Positions 11,850-23,740 of a DNA stretch of 64,000 nucleotides are shown here, in pieces. The number at the start of each line of letters is the position of its first letter. Position 1 is the stretch's first letter. The stretch comes from Carettochelys insculpta. Its lineage: Eukaryota; Chordata; Testudines; Carettochelyidae. The stretch covers positions 252,138,501-252,202,500 of the forward strand of contig NC_134137.1 in assembly GCF_033958435.1 (NCBI RefSeq), in the 5' to 3' direction. A model generated the notes under the pieces. It saw only the letters and a list, made by a program, of their open reading frames with translations, was not told the DNA's origin and did not search any database. The position numbers and the translations under genes are program-made.

Positions 11850-14820
11850 TAGTTCTTGATGGGTGAATTAGAGTACCTCATATCAAAGGAAGATATTGAC
11901 ATAATAGGCATCACGGAAACCTGGTGGAATAAGGACAATCGGTGGGACACTATCATACCGGGATATAAAATATATCAAAAGGACAGAATGGGTCGAGTGG
12001 GTGGCGGAGTCGTACTGTATGTGAAAGATAATATAGAATCAAATTAAATAAAAATCCTAAATGAATCAAAATATTCAACAGAATCATTATGGATAGCAAT
12101 TCCTTCCTCTGATGGGAATATAGCACTAAGGATATATTGTCAACCACCTGACCAGGACAGTGATAGTGATGCTGAAATGCTAAGGGAGATTACAGAGGCT
12201 ATCAAAATAAAAAACTCACTAATAATGGGGGATTTCAATTATCCCCATATTGACTGGGTACATGTCACCTCAAGAAGGGATTCAGAGAGAAAATTTCTTG
12301 ATTTCTTAAATGACTGCTTCTTGGAGCAGCTGGTACAGGAACCTACAAGGGGAGAGGCAATTCTTGATTTAGTACTGAGTGGAACACGGGATCTGGTCCA
12401 AGAGGTAACTATTACAGGACCGCTTGGAAATAGTGACCATAACATAATAACATTTAATATTTCTGTGTTGGGAAGAACACCGCAACAGTCCAACACTCTG
12501 GTATTTAATTTCAAAAAGGGGAATTACACAAAAATGAGGAGGTTAGTTAAGCAGAAATTAAAAGGTAGAGTAACGAGAGTAAAATCCCTGCAAGCTGCGT
12601 GGAAACTTCTCAAAGATACCATATTAGAGGCCCAATTTAAATGTATACCCCAAATTAAAAAACACAGTAAGAGACCTAAAAAAGAGCTACCATGGCTTAC
12701 CAACCATGTAAAAGAGGCAGTGAGAGTTAAAAAGGCATCTTTTAAGAAGTGGAAGTCAAATCCTAGTGATCAAAATAGAAAGGAACATAAACACTGCCAA
12801 ATTAAATGTAAAAATGTAATAAGAAAAGCCAAAAAAGGTTTTAAGGAACAGTTAACCATAAATTCAAAAAACAATAGTAAAATGTTTTTTAAGTACATTA
12901 GAAGCAGGAAGCCTGTTAAAAAAGCAGTGGGGACCCTGGATGAGGGAGACATACAAGGAGCAATCAAGGAAGATAATGCCATTGCGGAAAAACTAAATGA
13001 TTTTTTTGCTTCAGTCTTCACGGCTGAGGATGTTAGAGAGATTCCCAAATCTGAGCCGTCCTTTATGGGTGACAAATCTGAGAAACTGTCCCAGATTGAA
13101 GTATCATTAGAGGAGGTTTTGGAACTAATTGGTAGGCTAAACAGTCACAAGTCTCCGTGACTGGATGGTATTCACCCAAGGGTTCTGAAAGAACTCAGAT
13201 GTGAAATTGCGGAACTATTAACAGTGGTTGGTAACCTATCCTTTAAACCAGCTTCGGTACCCAATGACTGGAAGACAGCTAATATAACACCAATATTTAA
13301 AAAGGGCTCTAAAGGAGACCCTAGCAATTATAGACCGGTAAGTCTAACGTCAGTACTGGGCAAATTAGTAGAAACAATAGTAAAGAATAAAATTGTCAGA
13401 CACGTAGAGGAATATGATTTGTTGAGCAAAAGTCGACATGGTTTCTGTAAAGGGAAGTCATGTCTTACTAATCTATTAGAGTTCTTTGAAGGGGTTAACA
13501 AGCATGTGGACAGGGGGGATCCAGTAGACATAGTATACTTAGATTTCCAGAAAGCCTTTGACACAGTCCCTCACCAAAGACTCTTATGTAAATTAGGTGG
13601 TCATGGGGTAGGAGGAAAGATCCTTTCATGGAGTGGGAACTGGTTAAAAGACAGGAAACAAAGGGTAGGAATAAATGGTAAATTATCACAATGGAAGGGG
13701 GTAACTAGTGGCGTTCCCCAAGGGTCAGTCCTGGGACCAATCTTGTTCAACTTATTTGTCAATGATCTAGAGAAAGGGGTAAGCAGTGAGGTGGCAAAGT
13801 TTGCAGATGACACCAAACTGTTCAGGTTAGTCAAAACCAAAGCAGACTGTGAAGAACTTCAAAAAGATCTCAGCAAACTGAGTGATTGGGCAGCAAAATG
13901 GCAAATGAAATGTAATGTGGGTAAGTGTAAGGTAATGCACATTGGGAAAAATAACCCTAATTATACATACAATATGATGGGGGCAAATTTAGCTACAACA
14001 GATCAGGAAAGGGATCTTGGAATTATAGTGGATAGTTCTCTGAAAACATCCACTCAGTGTTCAGTGGCGGTCAGTAAAGCAAATAGGATGTGAGGAATAA
14101 TTAAAAAAGGGATAGAAAATAAGACGATGAATATCTTACTTCCCCTATATAAAACTATGGTACGCCCACATCTTGAGTACTGCGTGCAGATGTGGTCTCC
14201 TCACCTCAAAAAAGATATATTGGCATTAGAAAAGGTTCAGAAAAGGGCAACTAAAATGATTAAGGGTTTGGAACGGGTCCCATATGAGGAGAGGCTAGAG
14301 AGACTGGGACTTTTCAGTCTAGAAAAGAGGAGACTGAGGGGCGATATGATGAAGGTATATAAAATCATGAATGGTGTGGAGAAAGTGAATACAGAAAAGT
14401 TATTTACTTGTTCCCATAATATAAGAACGAGAGGACACCAAATGAAATTAATGGGTAGCAGGTTCAAAACTAATAAAAGAAAGTTTTTCTTCACACAGTG
14501 CACAGTCAACCTGTGGAACTCCTTGCCAGAGGACGCTGTGAAGGCCAGGACTCTAGCAGAGTTTAAAAAAGAGCTCGATAAATATTTGGAGGTTAGGTCC
14601 GTAGATGTCTATTAGCAAGGGGTAAGATAATTGCGGTGTAAGGGGTAAAGTATGGTGCCTAGCCTTTTGTTGAAGGCGGGAGATGGATGGCAGGAGACAA
14701 ATCACTTGATCAGTTCACCTCCTCTGGGGCACTAGGCATTGGCTACTGTCGGTGGACAGGATACTGGGCTAGATGGACCTTTGGTCTGACCCAGTATGGC
14801 CATTCTTATGTTCTTATGTT
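11850..14820 (+). mobile_element. CR1-family LINE, nearly full ORF2 (CR1-B)
   Basis: Plus-strand CR1 retrotransposon about 3 kb long, truncated just inside the 5' part of the endonuclease domain. The 3' end carries CAGGATACTGGGCTAGATGG and the tail TTCTTATGTTCTTATGTT (to 14820), the second of two CR1 tail types in this window. It lies far upstream of ST8SIA1, in the same orientation as no nearby gene. Confidence 0.93.
11856..14615 (+). pseudogene. CR1 ORF2: endonuclease and reverse transcriptase, broken
   Basis: AP-endonuclease motifs ITETWW (about 11915), GDFNYPHIDW (about 12228) and NSDHNI (about 12430) precede the reverse transcriptase, with YLDFQKAFDTVPH (about 13536), GVPQGSVLGPILFN (about 13715) and the catalytic FADD at 13800-13811. 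The C-terminal domain includes [20 protein letters not shown] near 14510-14570. The frame is interrupted by a stop near 12046, a TGA at 13158-13160 that breaks the RT N-terminus, and a TGA near 14091. Much of the protein is still readable, so the copy is fairly young but inactive. CR1 makes DNA by target-primed reverse transcription. Confidence 0.92.
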
Positions 14821-15261
14821 CCCCTACCTTTGCTTGACCACTTCACCTGCCGGCAGCTGTGGAGCTAAAACTCTGCTTGCTTACTTTGAACAAAGACTGG
14901 AGCTGAGAAAGCAGAAGCCATGTGACAGGCAAGCAGCAGACACTGCCGATTTGATGACTTTAATTTATCATTTGTACATACCTACCCATTCTGCCTCATT
15001 TAAAAGCTTTAAATGTCTACTTTTTTTTTATGTCTACTTTAAAATGAAGTAGTATGTGAAGCTATCAAGTGGTGCCATTACCACAGGAGCAGGAATAAAC
15101 AATGACATCATCAACACAGTAAAATGACTTCTTTGAAATAATTATATTTATTTAATAACTGTATGTTTTATTTCAAGTCAATCTGGATTTCTTTGTGGCC
15201 TCGAAGCACCACAACTACATTTTAAAAGGCAAAATCTATACAGGTCTCATTGAAATGTGAC
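14821..15261. other. No gene seen
   Basis: Short AT-rich spacer between CR1-B and the Penelope copy; nothing recognised. Confidence 0.45.
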
Positions 15262-15272
15262 CTCACTGGTGA
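15262..15272 (+). repeat. 11-bp target site duplication, left
   Basis: CTCACTGGTGA, repeated exactly at 17659-17669, directly flanking the inverted Penelope-like copy. Confidence 0.85.
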
Positions 15273-15733
15273 CGAGAACAACAAGAAGTCCTGTGGCACC
15301 TTATAAACTAACAGATATTTTGGAGGATAAGCTTTTGTGGGCAAAGACCCGCTGCATCAGATGCATGAGTGTGGGGAGAGTGGTTTCAGAGGGGTATTTA
15401 AAGAGTGGGGTCCCAGTAAAAGGGAGGGCCAGAGCTGACAAGGTCTATTCAGCAAGGTAGAAATGGACCATTATCAATAGTACGTATCGAAAGAGGAAAA
15501 ACCAAGTCAGATCAGACAGGGGGATATAACCCATTGTCAGAGTCTAATGGGGAGATATTAACACCCAGGGCAGAGAAGCTGCTTTTGTAAGCTGCAAGCC
15601 ACTCCCACTCTCTGTTTAACACGTGGTTAATGGAGTCAAATTTGCAAATAAATGGCAGCTCAGAGATTTCTCTCTCCATTTGATTTTTGAAATTTCTTTG
15701 TTTCAGGACTGCCACCTTTAAATCTGCTACTGA

Positions 15734-16169
15734 GGCTACGTCTGCACTAGCCAAAAACTTCAAAATGGCCATGCAAATGGCCATTTTGAAGTTTACTAAT
15801 GAAGCGCTGAAATACAGATTCAGCACCTCATTAGAATGCAGGCGGCTGCGGCACTGCGAAATTGACACGGCTCGCTGCCGTGCGGCTCGTCCAGACGGGG
15901 CTCCTTTTCAAAAGGACACCAGCTACTTCGAAGTCCCCTTATTCCTATGAGCAGATAGGAATAAGGGGACTTCAAAGTTGCCAGGGTCCTTTCGAAAAGG
16001 AGCCCCGTCTGGACGAGCTGCGCGGTGGCGAATTACGTCAATTTTGAAGTGCCGCAGCCACCCACATTCTAATGAGGCGCTAAATCTGTATTTCAGCGCT
16101 TCATTAGTAAACTTTGAAATGGCCATTTGCATGGCCATTTCGAAGTTTTTGACTAGTGTAGACACGGCC
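15734..16169. mobile_element. 436-bp palindromic MITE, copy A
   Basis: Begins GGCTACGTCTGCACTAG and ends CTAGTGTAGACACGGCC. The two halves are near-perfect inverted repeats around CCTATGAGCAGATAGG, giving a long cruciform-capable palindrome. Flanked by TGA (15731-15733 and 16170-16172). The uninterrupted Penelope sequence at about 265-285 shows that this trinucleotide is single in the empty site, confirming a 3-bp target duplication. No ORF. Confidence 0.9.
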
Positions 16170-16172
16170 TGA

Positions 16173-17213
16173 GTGTCCAGGGAGACTGAAGTGTTCCCAC
16201 ACAGGCTTCCGCACCTTACCGTTCCTAATGTCTGATTTATGTCCATTTATTCTTTTATGTAGAGACTGTCCAGTTTGGCCAATGTAAATTGCAGTGGGGC
16301 ATTCCTGGCACATGATGGCATATATTATATTAATAGATGTGCAGGTAAAGGAGCCCCTGATGGTATGGTTGATGTTAGGTCTTGTGATGATGTCATTGGT
16401 GTAGATATGTGAGCAGAGTTGGCAGCAAGGATTGTTGCAGGGGCTGGTTCCAGGCCTAGAGTCACTGGTTTGTGATTTATAGTGGCTGGTGAGGATTTGT
16501 TTAAGGTTGACAGGCTGTCTGTAGGCGAAGACAGGCCTGCCTACCAAGGTCTGTGAGAGTGAAAGATCATTGTTCAGGATGGGTTGCAGATCACTGATGA
16601 TGCACTGGAGAGGCCTTAGGTGGGGGCTGTATGTGATGGTCAGTGGTGTTCTCTTGTTTTCCTTGTGAGGCCTGTCTTGTAGCAGGTGGCTTCTGGGTAC
16701 CCGTCTGACTCTGTCAATCTGTTTCCTCACTTCCTTAGCTGGGTATTTTAGTTTCAGGAAAGCTTGCTAAAGGTCTTGTAGATGTTTGTCTCTGTCTGAT
16801 GGATCAGAGCAAATACGGTTGCACCTTAGTGCCTGGCTGTAAACAATGGATCATGTAGCATGCCCTGGATGGAAGCTGGAGGTGTGTAGATAAGCATAGC
16901 GGTCTGTGGGTTTCCGGTATAGGGTGGTATTTATGTGACCGTCGCTTATCTGCACAGTAGTGTCCAGGAAGTGGATCTCTTGTGTGGACTGGTCCAGGCT
17001 AAAGTTGATGGTGGGGTGGAAACTGTTGAAATCACAGTGGAACTCTTCAAGAGCCTCCTTCCCATGGGTCCAGATGATGAAGATGTCATCAATGTAGTGC
17101 AGGGAGAGGAGGGGCGCTAGGGGATGAGAACTGAGGAAGCATTGTTCTAGGTCAGCCATAAAAATGTTCCATACCGCGGGGACATGCGGCATCCTGAAAT
17201 AAAGAAATTTCAA
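16173..17213 (-). pseudogene. Penelope RT (distal), linker and GIY-YIG endonuclease
   Basis: The minus-strand frame from 17213 encodes the distal RT palm with the catalytic YIDD at 17085-17096 (context SLHYIDDIFIIWTHG) and FLDTTVQI. After a frame break near 16850 a second open stretch (16730 down) encodes the linker, with CNNPCCQLCSH, and the endonuclease motif CPTAIYIGQTGQSL near 16275-16315. The N-terminal RT fingers are absent, because the strand switch at 17195 truncates the copy. Family function: RT plus endonuclease for retrotransposition. Confidence 0.88.
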
Positions 17214-17658
17214 AAATCAAATGGAGAGAGAAATCTCTGAGCTGCCATTTATTTGCAAATTTGACTCCGTTAACCAAGGATTAAACAGAGACTGGGAGTG
17301 GCTGGCAGCTTACAAAAGCAGCTTCTCTGCCCTGGGTGTTCATATCTCCCCATTAGACTCTGACAATGGGTTATATTTCCCTGTCTGATCTGACTTGGTT
17401 TTTCCCCTTTTGATACATGCTATTGATGCTGGGCCATTTCCACCTTCCTGAATATACCTTGCCAGCTCTGGTCCTCCCTTTTACTGGGACCCCACTCTTT
17501 AAATGCCCCTCTGAAACCACCCCCAGCACTCATACATCTGATTAAGTGGGTCTTTGCCCGTGGAAGCTTATGCTCCAAAATATCTGTTAGTCCATGAGGT
17601 GCCACAAGACTTCTTGTTGTTCTCAAAGCTACAGACTAACATGACTACCTCTCTGATA

Positions 17659-17669
17659 CTCACTGGTGA
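17659..17669 (+). repeat. 11-bp target site duplication, right
   Basis: CTCACTGGTGA, the exact partner of 15262-15272. Confidence 0.85.
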
Positions 17670-18444
17670 TGTTACTGGTCATCATCTTCATCACTGTGTT
17701 CAGCATTATGATCTCTATTGAGTCTGCAAGCTTCATTTCCTTGTCACACCAGCTGTTCCTTGGCACAGGAGATTGTTCTGACTACTGGCAGTTGATTCTA
17801 CAGTGTCCTCTGTTGGTGTAGGCATGCACAAGGTCTTTTAGAAGCTTGGATATCATCTGACCCTTGAAGAGTAGAAGATGTAGTTCATCATCAAGTTTTG
17901 TGGCAAGAGAGATCCAGTATCTTGTTTGCATATGTGACATCCAGGATGTTTGCCCAGATGCTCTTCTGACATGCTCTTAAAACTGTCCTCACGTGACAGG
18001 AGTCTGGTTAGGTTGAGGCATAAGCAATTCAGGTTTCTGTGAATCACCTTTTCTCTCACACTCTGATCACACTGCATTTCTGCCAATTTCCCTGCTACTA
18101 AATTGGGCTTTTCCCTTACTGCCCTTCCAATATGGCAAGATCTCTGAAGTGGTAAGGTCCTTTAGGTTTGACAACATTAAAGAGCTTTTTTTTTTCACAT
18201 CAATGCCAAATAAGGATGACACACAGTCTCATTGAATTAATGTGTGTACACCAAGCAGCATGTTGCAGAAGCCTGAATGCATCAAATCGAATGCACAGGT
18301 ATGAAGAGACACTCGTCAGTTGCTCGCTCATGGTGCCTATTTCAATCTGTGCTATCTCTGTCTTCCATCTTTTAAATTAATGAACAAGAAGGACTAAAAC
18401 ATCTGGATCAGGTGACCTAAGTACTACGGTTCCTTTGACACCAA

Positions 18445-18881
18445 GGCTGTGTCTACACTAGCCCCAAACTTCGAAGTGGCCACACATATGGCCATTTCGA
18501 AGTTTACTAATGAAGCGCTGAAATGCATATTCAGCGCTTCATTAGCATGCCGGCGGCCGCGGCACTTCAAAATTGACGCGGCTCGCCGCCGCACGGCTCA
18601 TCCCGACCAGGCTCCTTTTCGAAAGGACCCCGCCTACTTCCAAGTCCCCTTATTCCCATGAGCAGATGGGAATAAGGGGACTTTGAAGTAGGTGGGGTCT
18701 TTTCGAAAAGGAGCCCCATTGGGACGAGCCGCGTGGCGGCGAGCCGCATCAATTTCAAAGTGCCACGGCCTCCCGCATGCTAATGAAGTGCTGAATATGC
18801 ATTTCAGTGCTTCATTAGTAAACTTCGAAATGGCCATTTGCGTGGCCATTTCGAAGTTTGGGGGCTAGTGTAGACGTAGCC
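18445..18881. mobile_element. 437-bp palindromic MITE, copy B
   Basis: Same family as the copy at 15734: GGCTGTGTCTACACTAG at the left, CTAGTGTAGACGTAGCC at the right, centre CCCATGAGCAGATGGG. The 3-bp direct repeats CAA flank it (18442-18444 and 18882-18884). It splits the minus-strand pseudogene. Confidence 0.9.
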
Positions 18882-19036
18882 CAAGAGATTCAAAAGCCAT
18901 ATTGGCACATGAAGCATGCAGATGCAGCCTTAGATCTACTTACTATTGTGTAGTGTACAATTGTGGGCTTTCCAACACCTATGCCAGTGATGGACTGTGC
19001 TACTTCAACACTGGAAAATTCTCCAACAAGTCACAG

Positions 19037-19300
19037 TCTCAGAGGGGGAACCGTGTTAGTCTGTATCTTCACAAAAAAAAGAAAGCAATTCTGTAGCACC
19101 TTAAAGACTAACACTATTATTTATGAGGTGATGAGCTTTTGTGGGACGGACCCACTTGTTTATATCTGGAGAATTACTGAGAGTTCTTTTGCGCACAGTA
19201 ATTCTCCAGATGTGAAGAAGGGGGTCTTTCCCAGGAAAGCTCATCACCTAATAAATAATATTGTTAGTCTTTAAGGTGCTACAGGACTGCTTTTTTTGTT
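19037..19300. mobile_element. Inverted Penelope 3'-tail palindrome (PLE-3)
   Basis: The left arm is the reverse complement of a Penelope tail, starting with the terminus TCAGAGGGGGAACCGTG and continuing through CTTAAAGACTAACA and GATGAGCTTTTGTGGGA. The right arm is the same tail on plus (GAAAGCTCATCACC, TTAGTCTTTAAGGTGC) and stops at CTGCTTTTTTTGTT, short of the terminus. TCCAAC occurs on both sides (19022 and 19302) but is not flush with the left arm. Only about 264 bp and non-coding, belonging to the TCATCACC tail subfamily. Confidence 0.75.
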
Positions 19301-20010
19301 TTCCAACGAAGCATGTTTAAGTTGAGCGTGCTCCTACACTCAGATGCATTTTGAACCATGTATTCACACAGGAATTTTACAAGTGATTGCTCATTGGATG
19401 CCACATTTAGAATCCTATTTCATAGAGAAACCTGGCATCCACCAGTTATATAGTATTCCTTGCATCTTACCTTAGATCCTGTTGTCCAGTGCTGTCTTTC
19501 TGCACTTTTCAGAGTTCCTGTTGTCATATCTGTCAAAGACTTCAGTTACAAGATTAGCTTTGTCAAATACTTCTAGACCTGTCTCGCAGACTCAACATCC
19601 AATTCATCAAATGTGTGGAATTTGTCTCCAGCCATCATTTGCATGACAGTGATGGGATCTCTGCTGTACACTAAGATTTCCTTGCTGCAAGTGTTTAGTT
19701 TAACCATTCTTTCAGCTTGAGCTTCCAGCTGATACCCCAATTCAGTTCAATCTCTTTTTCACTGATCCATAATCACAGACGTCCTAGTTGGTGACTTAAA
19801 ACAGTTGCCATTGAAACTTCATCTCTGCATCTTGCTAAGGACAGGACTTTGTGGAAAACAATTTCGGGACTGATAGCTGCTGTGATCATTCCTCCTTAGC
19901 CAGACTTAAACTTTGTCTTCTGGACCATGTCAGCAAAATGTTCTAAAGTCAGATTTCTTGACTGGGCTGAAGAAGCTACATGTCCCATCAGAATCAAGTG
20001 CTTCTCCCTG

Positions 20011-21494
20011 TGTGGATGAGTAGATGTCAAGTGAAGTACTGCATCTCTCATAAAGTAGAAAAGTTGACTTTACAAGCCCTTTGGAAGGGGCTCGGTAGTG
20101 CAGACAAATACATTATTAACTTGACTTAATGTGGCATATATCGACCTTACTTCAGGTCTGTCCTTACCCATATGCAGAATACGCAGCTGCGTAGGGCACC
20201 TGAAAATTTGGGGCACCACTGGATCTTAAAGTCCACCTTCCCACCACTTCTTATGCCTGTTCTATGGCTCTGCTTTCTCCAGAGAGCCTGCCATACCTAT
20301 TAACAGAATATTGAACTTTTGACTGAGCCAGTCAAGTGTTAATAAAGCCACAGGCATCTGCTAACCTCAGGTACATTCTATCAGTTTCTGAATTTACTGT
20401 ATTAATCTACAGGACCTTAGTTTAAAATTTGCTTTAAAAATACTTCATTAGTTTGTTGCTGAAATTATAAAATCACATCTCTAAAAATCATCACCACCCC
20501 CCTAGGGGCTGATGTTGGGCATAGGGGCACCAGTTTAATAAATAGTTACTGAATATGGCCCCATAAATCCTAAGGACATCCCTGTCTAACTTTGTAGCAT
20601 AGATGCCACTTAAAATCCATTTTTACTCAACTATGGGGGAAAAGGACAGGTTGAGTGATAAACTGCATCCCTAACAATCATGTCTTCAACAGATGCTCTT
20701 CACAACATCATCTCCTCTCTGAAGTGTTGCCTCCCTTAGACGCGTTGCTCTCTCAAATGCTTCTATTTTACCAGGTTTTGCATCTTGTACTCAATATAAC
20801 TCTGACGTGCCAAATTGGACTTCTGTGCATACTTCCGAAAGCAACCCCAGTGACAGAGTGTTGGTGGCATGTCAACTAAACTAGAAAACTCATCAAACAG
20901 CTACCAGTACAATTCATCTTGCCTGGCTACTGCTGCCAGCATCCCAGAAATCTGTCCAGCACTGGTGGCTTTTGACGTGTTTGCATTCTTGTGATTTTCT
21001 TGACAAATAAAACACTTTTTTCAACTTTTGTGGTGACTCTCCTCTGATGTAAGCTTAAGGAGGCTTATAGCCTCAATATCTTCACATATGTAATTTGTGT
21101 AGAGGTAAGAGTCCAAAAATATATTGTTAGAGCTACATATTAGTATTAAAACTGCTATTTTCTTTAGCGAGCATTTTGACAGGAGCCCAATATGAAGCTA
21201 TTATCATCTCTAACACTGATATTAACCTGCGTATAAGTGACACTGGATTAAAAAGCTAATTTCTAGACTACTTCAAAGACTAATACTGTATGCATAGGCA
21301 ATGACAAATTAAAGCTTTCTACCAAGCAGATTAGATGCAATGTTCAATGCACAATACCTTACAGATGGAGAAGCATGAAATTAGCATTCATGTGCATTTA
21401 TGTCTAACCATTGTGCAGTACAAATTTTGGCCATGTTATCAGCAGCTACTGGTGTGCACCAGTCAGTGAGTGACTCACTTGGTCAGAAAATTTC
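20011..21494. other. No gene seen
   Basis: Nothing recognised with confidence. 20060-20150 has TTCGA-poor MITE-like wording but no paired ends. Confidence 0.45.
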
Positions 21495-21821
21495 AATGAT
21501 TTACATATCTGGTACCTCATTTGCATATTCTTCTTTCGAAAGAAGAAAAGCAGTGTAGATGTGGCTCTTTTGAAAGTAAACCCCCATTTTCGAATGAATC
21601 CTTCTTCCCATTTTTTATTGGGAAGAAGTGTTCTTTCAAAGATGGGGTTTATGTTCAAAAGAGCCACATCTACATGGCTTTTCTTTGTTTGAAAGAAGCT
21701 CTTTTGAAAAAAGAATATGCAAATGAGGTGTCAGATATGTAAATATGCACCTCATTTGCCTTTTTGATGTCTCTCATTTGCATGCCTCTTTCAAAAGAGT
21801 AATGCAAGTGTAGACCCAGCC
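21495..21821. mobile_element. Palindromic MITE, TTTCGAAAG family, left end missing
   Basis: Inverted arms around TTCTTCCCATTTTTTATTGGGAAGAA (about 21602-21627), with TTCGAAAGAAG and ATATGCAAATGAGG motifs. The right end GCAAGTGTAGACCCAGCC is intact; the left terminal repeat is absent. Related to the full copy at 45388-45785. Confidence 0.75.
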
Positions 21822-21985
21822 TATGAGAGCAAATAGTATCCAGACAGTTTCCAGACTACTCACAAAATTACCAGTACTTTGGGGGAATGAAGTTGTAGTC
21901 ATTTAGAAATTCATACCCCAATTTTAAAAGCAAGTGCCTGCAGGTAAGCACCTAATCCCATGTTTAGGCACCTAAACTTGTGCAC

Positions 21986-22041
21986 ACTCTCTCTCTCTCT
22001 CTCTCACTCGCGCTCACACACACACACACACACACACACAA
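21986..22041. repeat. (CT)n-(CA)n compound microsatellite
   Basis: About 20 bp of CT repeat, a short CACTCGCGCT spacer, then about 26 bp of CA repeat. Confidence 0.95.
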
Positions 22042-22283
22042 GCCAAGCCAAGAACGAGGGCTTTTCCCCACCGCTTCAACAGCCAAAACCATGACAAACC
22101 ACCATCTCTTCTGCTTTTCAGGTTTTCTTGTGGGCTGAATATCTTTGAATTGATTCAAGCCACCAGGCTGTAACATAAAGCTTTGATAACATAATTGCTC
22201 TCAGCTACTCCTGACTAGTAAAATAACTTGCTTACGCAGTGAGCTTGCAACATCTACTCTTTAGTGTTCAAGTAAATAGAGGA

Positions 22284-22311
22284 TTACTTACTTACCTACT
22301 TACTTACTTTT
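22284..22311. repeat. (TTAC)n microsatellite
   Basis: Short, slightly imperfect TTAC tetranucleotide tract. Confidence 0.85.
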
Positions 22312-22491
22312 AAGGATTTATGCCTAACAAACAAACTGAGGAGGCAAAATCACTTGTGTTCGCTGTATAGCAGTATCCTTTGAAACATGTTTAGAGGATT
22401 TGTAAGTGCAGTGAGTATGTATCCTATGTAAGTACTGAACAGCTAAATATTCAGAGCTCTTCATCTAAAATAATAGATTGTGTTTTTCCGA

Positions 22492-22630
22492 AGCTGGGAA
22501 CGGGTGACAGGGAATGGATCACTTGATGATTACCTGCTCTGTCCATTCTGTCTGAAGCACCTACCATTGGTTAGTGTCAGCAGAGAGGATACTGGACTAC
22601 ATGGACCTGTGGTCTGATATTCTTATGTAC
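22492..22630 (+). mobile_element. CR1 3' end, TTCTTATG type
   Basis: Last about 140 bp of a CR1 copy: GATCACTTGATGATTACCTG, AGGATACTGGACTACATGGA and TCTGATATTCTTATGTAC, matching the tail of CR1-B. Diverged and non-coding. Confidence 0.85.
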
Positions 22631-23740
22631 TAATGATGTAATGGATGATTTTTTGCACTATATCACCATTAAGTATGCTTGTTCTAAGTGCTTCCTGTAT
22701 TTTCTGCCCTTTAATTCCTAATATACTTCAATAACTTACTATCTTAGAAATAGCTTGGCTACTACAAGGTATACAAACATTTGTGGCCACAAAAAAATAC
22801 TGACGGCAGAGTCCTGTTGGCAGATTCTACCAACTCTTCCTCTATCAGACTTCTCTGTACAGAACTGCAAAAACTGCTGATCGATATGTATTCAAGCTGA
22901 TGAGACATTCAAGGGCATTTATGTGACAGATATTCATATATAATCCTCATGGGGAAGAAGAATTACAATTGTGGCCACATACAATATTTAAGAAGTATAC
23001 CAATATTTATGGTAAAATTTTCAGCTGTGGCGGGGGGGGGGGTGTCCACACACAGTACAATATGGTACAATGAGGGAAAAGCTCAAAGAGATCATTAAAG
23101 AAAACATTAATTCTGTCTAGGGCCTGATCTTGCAACATTTAACCATAAATCAATAGTTTTGCTTGCGTTGGTGCTGTAAGACGAGTCACTAAAACATCAG
23201 GTTAAATCTATCATACAGATTCACTTTTTGCTTTCCTTGTTTACTGAAGGGCCGAGATCCCAATAATACTATGAAAGATTCTGACTACAGTCTTTGTTCA
23301 GAATCTTAAACATAAGCCCAGATGGAGCAGGCCTGGCCTGAAACCTGGTTGAACAATGGACAAGGCATGGCAAAGAAAGCAAAACAAACCTTTGTTTGTA
23401 ACAACTAGGCCTAAAACAAGAGTGAAGACAGCATAACCTTGGGTGTAAAAACAGTAATTGGGATTTATCTTGAATTATAGACCCATAACTCACTGAAGGG
23501 GAGCCTCAAAGTCTGTTTCCCAGTTCAGGGAGCAGTAACAGTGAATCCTCCCTGAATACCAACCTGAGTTCAAGAAAAGGTCTAACATATCAGCATGAGT
23601 GGTGGTGTCCACCCCTCACAGATGCCAGTCTGAGCCCAGAAAGGGGTGGCACTGATAATTGTATGCTATTGCCAATGTATGCACTGCTTTTTGTTCTCTT
23701 TTGTCTCAACACTGGATAGGAATGTACCTGCAAAAAAACC
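22631..23740. other. No gene seen
   Basis: A G homopolymer at 23031-23042; otherwise nothing recognised. 23100-23740 could be internal sequence of the element whose LTR-like end follows, but no retroviral motif is visible. Confidence 0.4.

Larger units (their letters stand above)
15273..17658 (-). mobile_element. Inverted Penelope-like element with target duplications (PLE-2)
   Basis: From 15273 to about 17195 the element runs on the minus strand (3' region outermost, then GIY-YIG, linker and distal RT inward). From about 17196 to 17658 a second 3' region runs on the plus strand. Both outer ends are therefore 3' tails. The right arm ends in the complete terminus CTACCTCTCTGATA; the left arm starts at AACAACAAGAAGTCC, about 30 nt short of that terminus. 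Perfect 11-bp direct repeats flank the whole, so the inverted structure entered as one event or was completed at insertion. A MITE at 15734-16169 interrupts the minus arm. Confidence 0.9.
17690..20010 (-). pseudogene. Decayed multi-copy protein gene, identity uncertain
   Basis: Minus-strand coding remnants in several frames, N-terminus at high coordinates: ILMGHVASSAQSRNLTLEH and HFADMVQKTKFKSG (about 20010-19900), SPEIVFHKVLSLARCRDEV (about 19870-19810), VTEVFDRYDNRNSEK (about 19550-19510), VKFLCEYMVQNASEC (about 19390-19340), VVLRSPDPDVLVLLVH (about 18430-18385), then DCVSSLFGIDVKKK (about 18220-18180). This order and wording match an uncharacterised protein family that recurs in many metazoan genomes; the SPDxDVLVL and (C)D..SS.FG motifs resemble PIN/FEN-type nucleases. 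Function is not known to me. Many stops and frameshifts. A Penelope palindrome and MITE B sit inside it, so it is older than both. Confidence 0.6.

Noticed and set aside
15734..16169. Protein-coding ORFs on both strands of the palindromic MITE
   Set aside because: The same peptide appears on both strands because the DNA is palindromic (e.g. KFTNEALKY on both). It is not a gene.
19040..19300. Functional hammerhead ribozymes in the PLE-3 arms
   Set aside because: The left-arm core is interrupted (no CTGANGA) and the right arm has lost the CTGA part, so the motif is not intact there.
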